DNA of 64,000 nucleotides from Trichobilharzia regenti (Eukaryota > Platyhelminthes > Trematoda > Strigeidida > Schistosomatidae), in the NCBI GenBank assembly GCA_944472135.2, contig OX235270.1:46128352-46192351 (forward strand). The letters are read 5' to 3'. Positions 1-12,208 of the stretch are shown here, in pieces (positions within the stretch are counted from its first letter, which is position 1; every line of letters begins with the position of its first letter). Both the position numbers and the translations under genes were made by a program. The notes under the pieces are model-generated. The model saw nothing but the letters and a program-made list of their open reading frames with translations. It ran no database searches and was not told the DNA's origin.

Positions 1-126
1 AAAAACAGCCCAGTCTCTTTATCCGGTCTCGTTATAAGAATATTTGCGTTTGATCGAATTCTCTACAATATGAGTCTTGCTGACGATACTATAGTCAACC
101 GTTCAGTGCTAGTTACCAACAAAATG
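1..126 (+). CDS. EGFR: Candidate upstream EGFR exon (L domain 1, partial)
   Basis: Frame 1 is open from the window edge to a GTAAAT donor at 127. It reads like part of an L-domain repeat (LSGLVIR, then RILYNMSLA), which in ErbB receptors lies about 30 residues before the HGxV motif found in exon 3857-4087. The stretch is less AT-rich than the flanking intron. It ends in phase 0, whereas exon 3857 needs phase 1, so it fits only if a small exon such as 527-557 intervenes. The similarity is weak and this is inference. Confidence 0.4.
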
Positions 127-526
127 GTAAATCATTAGACCTCTTTTTCTATTGTCCATCTCAATGATACTATTGCTTTCTTAGTATTTGTTGTTTGTTT
201 ATGTTAGAAGCATCAAAAGGGGTGTGTTGTAAACACTCAGGTAATCTGAAGGGGATAATTTTAACCCCTTATGTTTGCAATTACATATAGAGCTATATCA
301 CACACAACATATTCATATATCTCAAACTGTTCGGGCTATTGAAACATAAAGCTTTATTAAAACCTGATTATGCTAATTGTGAATGAATTTCGCACTAAAC
401 AGTAGATTCCCGACATTTTAGGCTAGTCCAGGTTTCTTGCAAAAGTATATACACCTAATGAGAGCCTGCGTGAATCACTGGGCTACCTAAATTTCCATCC
501 GAGACAATGCATCTTATTTTCTTTAG

Positions 527-557
527 TTCTTGTCGTTAAAATCGTTCACTTATATCC
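527..557 (+). CDS. EGFR: Candidate 31-nt EGFR micro-exon (L domain 1)
   Basis: The pyrimidine-rich acceptor ending TTTCTTTAG at 526 is followed by ten codons reading FLSLKSFTYI, then one nucleotide before a GTGGAT donor at 558. The pattern L-x-L-x-x-F-x-x-I matches the L-domain segment that precedes the HGxV motif in ErbB receptors. It enters in phase 0, fitting exon 1-126, and leaves in phase 1, fitting exon 3857. The donor is weak and the exon is very short, so this remains a proposal. Confidence 0.3.
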
Positions 558-1068
558 GTGGATTGCCAAATGTACTCCTGCACATTTTTATTCGGTTTGA
601 AACCAACTATTGGTCAACTCTGGGAGACTAAAGAAATATACTATAAGGGATCATTTTCTTTTTCGGATCTAGCATCACTGCGTCACATTATGTACTGAAG
701 ACGGCTGTTTTACTTGAAACTCCTGTATGAAGAGAAAATATTATTCAATAAACTACACTGAAAACTATGCATATTGTATAAACTTATTGTGTATAGTGAA
801 GTTATTATTATTGTCATTATTATACATTCTGCGCACAGAATTTCATCTCGGGAAGAGATCAGCCCTACATCTTCAATCCTTGTAGTGGCAGTGCAGAAAA
901 GTATTAAAATGAATATTTAACTATCGGAGGAAACTAAATGGAATTTGTACTGTTCCATTTTAAACGTATGAGATCCATAAGCAAGGATACAAATTCTGAT
1001 GTCACACTAGAAATTAAGTCCCTTTGTGAAGAGTTTTTCTACTGTTTTTTATCGATCATAACTAGAGA

Positions 1069-2273
1069 CTTCATCGACTTAGAAAAGGCCTTCACCAGAC
1101 AGCGTTAACCGAGAAGTAATTTGGAAACTACTTCAACGCTATGGCGTGCAGTGCCCAAGTTTTTACCAACCTCATTCAACAGTTGGATATATGGCAATGC
1201 CTGCCATATGCCAGGTGATCCGCAGTGGAAAACTTAGCGAGCCATCTGAGGTGCATACAGGAGTAAGAAAAGGCTGGCTACCTATTATTACCGATGATAT
1301 TCTTAATTGTGGCGGACTGTATTATGCGTCAGACTGTGCGTGGGAGCAAGGAGTCAGGAATACACTGGACCACCGGCAAGAAGACTCTAGAAGATCTGGA
1401 TTTCGCAGATGATATATGTCTAGTGTCACACAAATTCGAAGACTTACAGGCAGGCAGGCAGGCAGGCGAAAAGCAACAAACTGGCTGAAGAAGTGGGAGA
1501 CGAAGACAGGACTCCAGTTTAACATAGAGAAGATGGGAGATGAAGGTGATGAAGATAACCAACATCAACAACAACAACAACCACCAATCACCATCAACGC
1601 GAGAGATTTGACAGAGATTAACTCCTTCACTTATCTAGGAAGCATCATTTCAACCACAGGCAGTCGAAAAGGATAAAAATATCAAAACCAAACAGAATCG
1701 GAAAGACGAGGTATGCCTTCAGCAACCTGAAACCAGTTTGGAAATCGTCTGCACTCCACGGCATAAGGAACGAGATTCGGGTTCTGTTCAACACAAATGT
1801 AGAGTCGGTTGGTTCTCCTAAACGGGTCAGAAACTAGCACAGCGTGTCACGAAAAGGATTTTGAACAGCTCGTTGCAGAATTTGACCAACAGCTGTCTTC
1901 GCTCCATAATGAAAGCCAAATGGCCAGAAAGAATTAGTAACAAAAAAACTCTGGGAACAAAAGAACCAAGAGTCGATCGTCCAACAAATATTTAGGCGAA
2001 AATGCAGATGGATCAGGCATACATTGCAGAAACCGCTGGGCGACATAGCGTGCCAGGCCATAGCTCGAGTGGAATCCCAGTAGGAAGCGACGATTAGATC
2101 ATCCTAGGGTTACAAGGATGAGATCGTGTGTGGAAGAGATGAGAGAGTTTGGATAATCGTGAACGCAGATGAAGAGGATAGCAGAAAAAAGAACCAGGTG
2201 GAGAGGTGTTGTTGAAGCCCCATGTTCCACTCGAAATCCAAGTGAACAATAGTAATACAATAACAATAATAAC
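1069..2273 (+). mobile_element. Degraded RTE-clade non-LTR retrotransposon (3' portion)
   Basis: Reading frames with several shifts encode fragments of an RTE reverse transcriptase: FIDLEKAF near 1070, then DFADDICLVSHKFEDLQ near 1400 (the catalytic F-A-D-D box), then FTYLGSI. The remainder matches the C-terminal part of the better copy at 40390-42083. It ends with the shared 3' tail GAAGCC...TGTTCC and an ATA-rich run. Frameshifts and stops throughout show it is dead and old. Confidence 0.85.
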
Positions 2274-2669
2274 TAGGGACATTTTGGCAAACAGGTAAAA
2301 TAAAACACTTCAGGATTAAGAAAACTGAATACCTGTGGTAATAATGGCTTTTGTAATTGAAAGAATGTGTATTAGTGATTAATATTAGATTACATAAAAC
2401 TGCGCATAAAAAAGATTCATAGTAGACAACCAAGAGATCATTTTTACAATCACACAGGATTTCCAAGTTGAATGAAAATAAAATACTATTAAGGAACTTT
2501 ATTTGCGAATTTAACAATCGTATGTATTCGGTCCTGAGTATTTTCTTTTCCTCTGAGTTTATCAGTTTATTTGTTATAAGTAACTAGTGGGATGGCAAAA
2601 CAAAATAATGGTTTCGAGTTACCTTATTCGAACTTCTAAGTGACTTCATAGCAGATTTGGTTACAAGGC

Positions 2670-2800
2670 GATATCATTTAGAGGACCGTTTGAAACCAGT
2701 AAACACTGGATAGCTGTTTTGCCCCAGATTAGAACTCTTCATCAGCGTGCATTTAAGACTCCATCAGGTGTAAAACGCAGGTTCTTCAGGTTACAAGTAG
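2670..2800 (-). mobile_element. Degraded type-B hammerhead repeat fragment
   Basis: The minus strand resembles the 3' half of the type-B repeat at 23848-24226: GAAGAGT, a decayed hammerhead stem II and GAAA-like segment, then the CCAGT stem I strand. The ribozyme core is broken. Confidence 0.6.
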
Positions 2801-2867
2801 AAACCAGTAACTATCCCACCATTGGGTTGAATCCAATATCTCGGGACTTTTGACATCTTGTACTATT

Positions 2868-3239
2868 TATTGAATTCAATTTTTGATTTTCCCGTCGATT
2901 GATTGGACCGAAGTGCTCGGTCTCAGGTTGACATGTCGGCTTCTTGTGCAGATGCTTCGACGATGTCCGGGCATTTAGTTAGTATTTAATTGGTGGATGG
3001 TGGCTAGCAGTGGAATCCAGGATGCGCATTTCGTCCTATTTGGGACTCGTCATCTGGATGTACCTGCATTTCTCAGTGAGTGATGATGATGTTCCCACCG
3101 AGGCTCGAACCCAGTACCCATGGTTTCAAACGACAAAGCGTTATCCACTAGACCACTTGGGCGACGAGAGCCACCTCTTGTGCAACGGGTCATATTAATT
3201 ATTGAATTGAATTTTTGATTTTCCCGTCGGTTGATTGTA
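2868..3239 (-). mobile_element. Complete type-A tRNA-headed hammerhead repeat
   Basis: An 11-bp target-site duplication (CTTGTACTATT) lies at 2857-2867 and 3240-3250, bounding a 372-bp unit. About 36 bp at each end (2869-2906 and 3201-3236) is a direct repeat. Reading the minus strand, a tRNA-like head with a box-B sequence (GGGTTCGAGCC) is followed by a hammerhead motif at about 3022-3085. Its core reads ATGACGA instead of CTGANGA, so the invariant C3 is lost and cleavage is unlikely. It belongs with the schistosome Sm-alpha type of SINE-like hammerhead repeat. Confidence 0.88.
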
Positions 3240-3856
3240 CTTGTACTATTATCATCCAATGCCAAAGGTGAATGTTAGATGTGAGAGCAGATTTGTTCTA
3301 AGCCTAGACTACAGATATTTTTTCAGAAGTAAAATATAAACGAAGGTAAAGATGTCTTTTTAGAGGGGTGATGTGGTTTGAATACTCATGAATACTGTGA
3401 AAATCAAAATAATTTTTAGACATGTACAACAACGATTCTCTAAAAGGAAACTGAGCATTTGATTTGACATATGGTGAGCTCATGAATATTGGGATGGTTA
3501 ACAATAGGTGTACATGAATAAGTGATAAACTTTATCAAAGTGATAAGTATGTAGGTGTTGAAATGTATGTAAACTTAATCTTTTTTCCACTTGTACATTT
3601 ATATGTTAGAGTGTCAGTACTTCAGTAACCCTGTTTCCGTAGTTTAAAGGTTAAGCAAACATATTACATTTTCTTTAATTTCTGAGTATCAACAATTAAT
3701 TTAAAATTTTTATCTTACAGTAAGTATATTGCGTAAAGTTTACATAAGAAGAACATTAACAGTATAATATTCGAGTTTATAAAGCATACTAGCTCATATT
3801 TTATTGATTTTAACTAATACTTTGTAGTGATTTCCTTTTTTGTTTCTACTTTGCAG

Positions 3857-4087
3857 CTATTGTTCATGGTAGTGTGTATATTTACGATAATCCTGGCCTC
3901 CATTATTTACACGATAGCATCTACTGGACTGAATTATTCGAAAGTGTGGGGGAACAGAATTTTTTTAATCAAAATTTGATTAAAACAGACAGTAATAATG
4001 ATAAAAATGTATCAATAGACCTTCATTTATATGAATACAATCCACATGACCATGAACCTGAACCAGTACCAACGACTGTAAAGTCAA
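3857..4087 (+). CDS. EGFR: EGFR exon: end of receptor L domain 1
   Basis: Acceptor TTTGCAG ends at 3856; donor GTAAGA starts at 4088. The exon enters with 2 nt of a split codon and leaves in phase 1. It encodes IVHGSVYIYDNPGLHYL and then IYWTELFE, matching the closing HGxVxxxxNPxLC...IxW strand of ErbB L domain 1. An acidic/polar linker containing NDKNVSIDL follows. The Cys normally seen after the NPxL motif is replaced by His-Tyr here. An upstream GTG at 3874 is internal and is not a start. Confidence 0.9.
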
Positions 4088-7000
4088 GTAAGACAGTTAT
4101 AATGTATATAAGAACAATACTAACATATTTAAATTTATTTTGAATCTTCACAAATGAAGCTGAAATGGAACTAAATTTTCAGCGTAGAGCTTTGCGCAAA
4201 AAGTGAACTACTTCAAGTTGCAACATATTCACACAAAGGTAAAAAACTATAAGCGAAAAATAACACAAAAAATATAATAAACGAAAGCGTATGACATAGA
4301 ATTTAATGGATATGATAGTTTCTGAAATGTGAATTCGTCTCACCCGTCAAGACAGTTTTGAGCCATGTCACTAGTAGTCACTTGCCACTGACTCTTGACG
4401 TTTCTAGGATCCCAGTCAGACAGTTTACACTTCCCTGCATGGCTCGTTTCTTCGCATTGCGATATGAAACAATCTGAAGCATTCGGTCACTTTACAGCTC
4501 AGCAAAATAAAATTACATTCCTTGATGGTTTTAGTACAATTAAGATGAATGTCAAGAGGATTGATTTTGCCGCCTGGTGTTTTCGTGGGAGAACAGCGGA
4601 ATTATAATGGTTTGCTGTCTATGTATCAAAATGTCCATTAATTAGTCTGTAACATTACGGTGCTTTATTTGTGCTTATTATGAAACTGTAGTTCAGTGAA
4701 AATGATACTTATGAAAAAGAAATACCAGGAAGAGTGCTTAATATGAATTATGTCATGTTGTGAATTGAAACAATTTTTTTACTTGAAACTATGGTTTTTT
4801 CATCCATTTCCTTTCTAACGTTATGTCTCCACATTGTCGGATAAGTGAATGGGGTTATGCTATCTCTTGAACGTACAGTTGTTTACGGATCTACATCTTA
4901 AAACAGAACAAAGAGAGTGACTTAATATAAAGACAGTTGTAACAAAATAAACAAGACAGTGTTATTAATGTTAAGATAGTTCACAAGAAAGATATAATGA
5001 AGTATTTATAACTTTGGAAGTTGTCAGGTGTCAGTGCATCTAGAGTAGTGTCTCGGCACTTGTGTAGGTAGTTTTAACTTCGTCTTCCTCATTAATTTAT
5101 TGGCAAAACAAACTATTTTTATCACTAGCATAATTTGACCTTTATCAGTGATAAGATTAGACATTTCCACATAATACTTTCAGTCTTTTTTAGAATAACT
5201 TGCAAGTCCCACTATCTGTTTTAAATGTTCATAGTGGCGTATGTAGTTTGCTGTTTGTTTTAGATTAAGTTAAGTGTAAGTAAATTAAGTTACATCAGTT
5301 GATGATCTGTAAATGTATCAGTTATATTATCTGCTAAACATTAACTTACTTTCAATAATACTGACACTTAACCTGAAGTAGTGGTGAGTTAGATATGAAG
5401 AACGCTGAATTGATAATTTTTATCACTAGGTGATAACAAACTTAAAACCATTTGAAAAGCCGAGATAATGGTTAATATATTCCATCCCAACTCGAGAACC
5501 TTCGATAGTATACGCCTACAGTGCGATGTAAAAAGTTGTATTTCACACCAACAACTCTTTGTGTTTGCATGTGATCTTCTATGCGTTGGTATCTATCTTC
5601 AAATCACCTGCGATTTGATTTCAGAGGCTATAAGGTAGAACATTTCATTGAAACACTCGTCTAGACCTTTTATCAATAGAATTAATCATCAACTGACAGT
5701 TACATGCAGACTTTGCCAAGGATATAGGTGTCTGCTTCCAGTCAGTACAGAACTGACATTTTGCATGTTATACAGTAAGGTAAGAAACTCGCTAAGCATT
5801 TTAGACACTGAACTCCGCTATACAGGTTTAATTCTAAGTCAGTGTTTTAATTATTATATCAAATGCTGTATATTATAGACAAAACATTACAATTTGTTGT
5901 TCCGAACATTGGTTTATTTGATGATTTTAAATAATACTCATTATTTAAAAAAAATGCAAAGTGCTTTTAAAGAATGAATCCGGCGTCTGTGGGATATCCT
6001 TACTTTAGATAAGTAGCAATGTTTCTGTAGTAGACGAATTATTCACTGATTGGCATGCATTGAAGAAACGCTTCATAAATCAGAACAAAATAAAATGTGA
6101 AAAAAATGTAACATGAAAAATAGAAATAATAAGCCGATGGGAATTGTTAACCTCAATTAAATAATTTCTTACACGCTGTTATGTGTCAGTATGTTTATAT
6201 ATGCTTGAACATATCATTGTACGGTAAATAATCTAGTTTCCAGTTCATAGATAGTTGATTAAAACTTATGTAGAAGATTTGGTAAACAGTGGTTCTGTGG
6301 GATTTCTGTGTGTGGAGTTAAGCATTAATAGTGTTATTCTGTAAGCAACTCAAGGATGCAGGTTGCTTTTGTAGTTGTTATTCAATAGCTTGGCGTATCT
6401 TCAGCTTGGCAGAAACTTCCACTGTCTTGGGTATTTACTGCAGTTAGCTCACTGTCAATCAACCTCTAGGATTAGATGTCTCAATCAATTCATACATCAA
6501 CTTCATTAGAACCTGAAAAAGTAAATGTTAAATTCTGTAACTTCATTATTCTATGAGATAAGTTACAGAAACCACAGACGTACTCAAAGACAGAAATAAA
6601 TTCCAGTTAATACAAGTAATTACTGCTTCTCCAGGACATTTTCGTCTAATATAGTTTCTTTGTATTTTCTGCTCTACCTTTATGTTTTTTTTCAAGAATT
6701 GTGGTAACTTGAACTGCTGTAGATTTTTTTGTGTGCTAATTTCTAAGTTGAAAAATTCAGTTCAGTTTAACACAGTGTCTCAAATTACAAACCTAAAAGT
6801 CCTCGAAATACTCAGTTGAGATTCAAACATATAAATTTCAAAAAGCAAAACTGTGTTTATTTAAGTCAATGGCCTATGAAATTATACATTGCTGGTAAAC
6901 GTAGTATAGAAGAAAGTAGAAATTATAGGTCTTAGACTGCAGTTCACTGAAAAAACTGTCTTTGGGATTATAACGAAAAGTGAGAATTGACAAACTGATT

Positions 7001-8889
7001 GTCTTAAAATTGAATGTCTTGGTAATTTTACTAATTTCAAGTTTCGTGGTAATGTCACAATGGAGGTAAATTCAACACTCAGTAATCATAGGAATACAGG
7101 TATCTGAGTTGTTTGTCTTTCTCTTAATTTGAAGGCATCATGCATTCTCGAGACTGCTTAAAGAAATCGAATCACCACTCTTCACTAATTACTTGGATTA
7201 ACCTTAAAGAAGGTTATTTGGAAAATACAAAATGTAAACATAAATTAATTTGATATTTTATTTTCCACTTCTATTTTTAAATTTTACTAATCAAACTGAA
7301 AATACAGGAGTGTCATAATCACAGAACTACTCCTTCCGCTGACAGTGATTTTTTTCTGTCATAAACTTGTATGAATCCCAGAGGCCATAAATGTTTCACT
7401 CACATTTTGGTTTTCAATGACGTTTTCTGGGCAGTAATTGCCTCTAAGAATTAAGTATGGCCAGCAGAGTTTACTTTCAGAAACAAATCTTTCATGTGCC
7501 ACTGTATTAAAAAGAACCATGACGTACGGATGAACTGTCCAGTCTCCTGACTTCGAAAACATCAGATTTATTCTTCACTAGTATAACTTGTAGTTTTAAT
7601 ATTTTGATATATGAGAAAAAAACATCAAGAATGTTTTTTCCAACAAAAAGTAATATGAGTTCATGTAGAGAAAAGAGTTACACACATTTTTTGGTAAAAC
7701 GTTTGTATTTTGTACTCATCTGTCAACGAAATAGTATATACATGTTTTCCTTGATTGACATTTGACTGTATTTATGATTATAACTTACGTCGATTGAATC
7801 AACTAAAGTGGTATTTTGTATGTAGCTGAAGTTGTAAATATGTACAGATTCAACTCTGTTTACTGAACAAAAATATAAGGGAATTCAACAAACTATTATC
7901 TATATATATGTATATATATATATGAACAAAATTCTAAGTTTATTGTATTGTTGAAAACAAAATTCCTAAAGTTATTATTCCGACCAAATTCTGTCACATA
8001 AATATTCCCCAACAAAGTTCCTTTTTTAATATCTCTATCGTTGGTGATGTGTTTATTGAGGTTATAAAGAAATGATGCGATAAAGTGGGTGGTGTGTCAT
8101 GTGCTATTGATAAGATTTATCGGTAGTGTGTAACGAGATGTCCATCAGAGCAAAAATATCAAATAGAGGAGTCATAGACTTGACGTAAAAGAGGGAAAAT
8201 CAAGCAGTGTTGTTGCGAAAAATTGGAGACACGATAAAAAGACAATGAAACACTATACGAATGACAGAAGTAACACAACACGGAAGATCTGTACAAATGA
8301 AGATTTTTAGATAAGGCGTACATAATTTCGCTGTATGTAGATATCAAATTCCAAATAAACATTCCGTTTCGAAGTTTCTTGTCTTCTAACGTTACAGTGG
8401 CACTGGTCAGACTTTGGCATCAAAATATCTGAAAGCCTTATATTTCTCAGCTTGCTAGTATGAATCCGTGTTTGGAATGTGAAACATACTTTTCCTATTG
8501 ATTTAGATGGGCTTAATTGTGCGAAAGTCATCTGAATGACAATAACTCATTGTTTCGCCCCCGTATAAGCAGAGTTATCTTCTCACTTGTTTTGTGATAA
8601 CCTGCAGTGAAATCGGAGACTTGCGTTTTAGTTCATTCAGTGCATTCCTGCATCCCAATGAGTGATGTACTTCTACTATTACTTGAACCCAGAGTTCATC
8701 TTTCAAGATGACAAAGCCTTAAACGCCATACTGATGGTTCCATGTTACTTTGTTTGTTGGATTTATCCCATAGTAAAATGGTATTATTTGATGGATGACA
8801 TTTTGAACATAATTTATTATTCATAGTCGCATCAATTCGAACTACTTAACTCCAAAATTTTATTTTTACAGTTCTCTTTCTTCATCCCT

Positions 8890-9390
8890 ATCTCTCATTT
8901 AGATGCCTCGGACAAGTGCTGAATCATTTCTTTTGCATAAATTTTCAATTGATTTAATAAATGAAGCTTCTGCTATCAAACTAGTTCTCCACGCTAATAT
9001 ATCAGAGTTTAAGACTATCATCTCCCCCTCCCCCCGCAACCTATTGTGATTTTGTGTGTAACTGTATGCAATTCAACAGATGAGCTATTTTCTAGATTTC
9101 TTATATTATTAGGGTCAACTATTATAGAGTTTGCTAGGCTTTTGTGCTCCACGAATATTAAGTTACCCCGTCCTAATACAATGGTCGGTGTACTTCACCT
9201 CACAGTCATTGCAGGATATTAGATAAACTTAATTATTCTGTTTAGCACATTCCACACAATCCTTTAACCGATATAATTTGTTTTTCGGGTTGAATACCAA
9301 CCACATTTATTCCTGCTTTGTTTAAGAAGTTTGATAACATTACTGATATTTTAAATTCGCTGTAGTTAGTGTTGTGATCTTTCTGCGTAT
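8890..9390 (-). mobile_element. PLE remnant: GIY-YIG endonuclease region
   Basis: The minus strand encodes, with a frameshift, CNDCEVKY and then FVEHKSLANSIIVDPNNI, close to the better-preserved copy at 34165-34560 (YIGQTSR, RLSEHKNLAKVRMVDPEKI). It is a decayed C-terminal piece of a Penelope-like element. Confidence 0.75.
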
Positions 9391-10855
9391 GTTATCCGTG
9401 CATGTCATGAGAACTTCGTGTTGTGCAACTATCATTAACTAAAGATTATATTTTGCCATATGTTTTTTTTCACAATTTCTGGCATATAACTTTTTCTGGC
9501 CAATTGTGTGAGCACAGTTTTAAATGGATGGTTACACCGTACAATCAAACTGATTCAGTCTTTTTTGTAGATGTATTTCTTATTAGACAACTGGATTTTC
9601 CTTCCAAATGTTTTACATTTCAAGTAATAATCGACTTCTCGGCAAAATTCAGTTGTCATGTAATGTGAATCATTTTGAGAATGTCGTGAATGAATGTTTT
9701 AATGATATCTTGAATCTGAATTTTTTCAAAGACGACATGTTGAAGTTTAGATTACATAATCAGAGTTATTTCTTTCCACTTAAAACTTTAATACACAAAT
9801 TGCAGATTTATGTGGAAACTGATTCTCGTCAGGACCTGAAGAAATGAAAATATGAATATTTATGCAGAACATTGCATGTGTGTGCTGACTTTCACATTTT
9901 TCTGCAAATAAATAACAAGAGTCAGAGGAAACTATGCCACATATTAGTGTAGGGATTAACTTTTGGCTAGGTAGCCAAGTTTATGAGAAGAACTGGAAAT
10001 TATGTTTGCATACTCTTACTGACATGCGCAGAATTCAGAATCGTAATGATGTACATTCATTCTTAATTTAACTAAACATTGACCACACTATCACACGTAT
10101 AAAATTTTCTGAAACATTTCTGACATTCTTTATTCTCACGGTTTTTCCTCCTAAAGCTGTTTATGTGGTGTAAGACAACCTGGAATGTAACACAATAATT
10201 ACAGATTCTATCTTTAAAAGTTCTACTTATTATATATCACATTTTGAATTGTTTTGGAATTTTTATTCAACCCATATTGACATGAAGGTGTGACTGGGTA
10301 TTCCAGTCGCAGTTATTATGGCAATGGGTGCATTACATCATAGAGTCTTTAAGTCTAATTTTAACCGGGAAATAAACTGGTTTGGCCATACCAACTTTTA
10401 ATATCACGTTTAATGTTCATTGGTACATTCTCTAAGGCCTCTATTATGGATTTTGTAAAGAACATATTTTCTTCATGTGATCACTCAGTTAACAGAAAAC
10501 AAGTCCAACCTTGAATCTTCAGTCTCTAAACCATGACATTATGCCAAAAGAATCAGGTATCTAATTTATGCATATTCATGCATCTAAACTTGTTAAACAA
10601 AGTGTTTTCTAGCTTCAAAAACCATTAAACTACACTCAGTTGTAGCTTACATATAAAAATTTTTGGTTGAAAAGAGGAAAAGTGATTACACACAAAGCTT
10701 AGAAGGCTTTACGAAGACATTTATAAGTCATGCTGTAAAACAGTATGTCTGGAGTGGACGCAATTTTGTAAGACAAAAATGTAGCACTATATCTTCAGGT
10801 AACACCAAAAAATGATCAATAAAATAACTCATTCAGACAAAGATAAGTTATAATT

Positions 10856-11089
10856 TTTTTTATTCCCTCACGTTCCCAGTGGAACATATGGCTTCAAGCT
10901 AAAAGCTTGAAGTTGCTGTAGCAGTGTTTATTTTTACAGGACTGGGTTGCTAGCCTCATACCCAACCTTTTCTTATTTACCAGTTTTTTTATTTCTGGTT
11001 TAGCGAGGCAAAGGAGTGCGTCGGCCGGGGATCGAACCCCGGACCATGTGCATGGTAGGCGAGCGTCCTAACCACTATGGCACCGACGC
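10856..11089 (-). mobile_element. tRNA-headed SINE (RTE-tailed family)
   Basis: A 12-bp target-site duplication TAAGTTATAATT (10844-10855 and 11090-11101) bounds it. The minus strand begins with a tRNA-like head (GCGTCGGTGCC..., box B GGGGTTCGATCCCC) and ends GAAGCCATATGTTCC...GGGAAC plus an AATAAA run. The 3' tail resembles the RTE 3' end at about 42030-42060. It is not a true tRNA gene. Sister copies: 22320-22556, 29386-29510, 58838-59066, 62560-62790. Confidence 0.88.
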
Positions 11090-11313
11090 TAAGTTATAAT
11101 TAAAGGACCAAAATGAAATGCTGAAATTCACCAATAGCAATTTTAGAGGATTCAGTAACTGGCATTCCGCAATTTTATAATGAGTAAGCACTAAACTATT
11201 TTGCTGCTGATATTACACATACAGTTTACAAGACACTTGATGCTGTCAAGAAATAACAAAATATTCGTAAAGAAAAATTGCTGTTGTATGCTTTTGCTTA
11301 AGTGATACATTTA

Positions 11314-12208
11314 TCATGAACTAAAAGTCAATCTGAACGAAGAATATTCTACTAAATAATTTCTCTCCAGGTCCTTGTTACTATAACATAGAATATTTGT
11401 TGCCGTTACAGTAATGGCCAGTTATGCGGAGGATACATTTTGTCCGTAGAATAACAGATTAGTTGTGAGGTGTCAAAATAAACAGTATTTGTGTGACAAA
11501 CTTGCAGTGCTGAATTCAATCACAATGTACTGTGAAAGGGAGATAATGGTGACGATTGGTCACAATAGATTCGTAGAATGCGGAGTAGGAAAAGTTGACA
11601 AGTTAGTTCAAGGTTATAAAAGGTGTCAGGTGAGTGGCTAGTACAAAGTAGTATGCATTAAAGAGGAGATAGTAAGACTGCAATGAGAAGTTCATCATGA
11701 AATAACCAATAAGCGAGTTGAAAGAAGTGAAGAAACACACTAAGAAAAGAGATAATAACAATAGTAATAAGTCCAGCTCATAGAACAAAACCACATCAAA
11801 ATAGTAATAAGTCCGGATAGTACAGGTGAAAAATTCGATAGTATTGAGAGAATGTTTACACGAAGGCTATAAATTATGACGAATAGTAAGAGTAATTGTG
11901 ATAATAAGCAAAACGAAAGAAAAAAGCCCAAGAGGGGTAAGGGGAAGAGGCACTCTTGATGGGAAGAAACTTTAATCCTGTTGTGACTAGTCACCATCAT
12001 TGACTGAATTCAGCCTAGCCCGTTTGTCACACAAATACTATTTGTCTTATCACCCCGTAACTAATCTATTATTCTACATGAAAATGTACCTACCTCATAA
12101 CTGGCCATTACTGTAACGGCAACAAATATTCTATGTTATAGTAACAAGGGCCTGAAGAGAAATTATTTAGTAGAATATTCTTCGTTCAGATTGACTTGGG
12201 ATTCATGA
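11314..12208. mobile_element. Inverted-repeat element with ~187-bp arms
   Basis: Arms 11314-11501 and 12022-12208 are imperfect reverse complements, for example ATTCTACTAAATAATTTCTC against its complement near 12155. The 520-bp centre includes, at about 11772, a string nearly identical to the 3' end of the PLE palindrome (AGAACAAAACCACATCAAAA). No clear target-site duplication or convincing coding sequence is seen. It may be a PLE-derived non-autonomous element. Confidence 0.75.

Larger units (their letters stand above)
558..3856 (+). other. Intron (or 5' intronic region) of EGFR
   Basis: AT-rich non-coding sequence. It carries the old RTE copy (1069-2273), a degraded type-B hammerhead repeat (2670-2800) and the complete type-A hammerhead repeat (2868-3239). 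No ORF in it resembles a gene. Confidence 0.7.

Noticed and set aside
430..439. 10-nt micro-exon candidate between TTTTAG and GTTTCT, with matching phase
   Set aside because: Too short to support by sequence pattern; the 527-557 candidate fits the L domain better.
2110..2517. 135-codon minus-strand ORF
   Set aside because: Overlaps the RTE 3' tail and AT-rich flank; no recognisable domain.
3721..3761. Possible mini-exon after TATCTTACAG just upstream of exon 3857
   Set aside because: It would end in phase 0 while exon 3857 needs phase 1, the following intron would be under 100 nt, and two of its three frames have early stops.
5700..5768. Cys-containing ORF with possible splice sites, TCRLCQGYRC, phase-compatible as an EGFR exon
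   Set aside because: No pyrimidine tract before the acceptor, and the Cys spacing does not match the missing CWG module of ErbB receptors.
9423..9847. Two overlapping plus-strand ORFs of about 80 codons
   Set aside because: AT-rich, no family resemblance, next to a PLE remnant on the other strand; judged chance ORFs.
11017..11090. tRNA-like sequences with clear A and B boxes (also 22320, 24012, 33223, 58990, 62720, 23390)
   Set aside because: Each continues into a SINE or hammerhead-repeat body, and mismatches break a tRNA cloverleaf. They are SINE heads, not functional tRNA genes.
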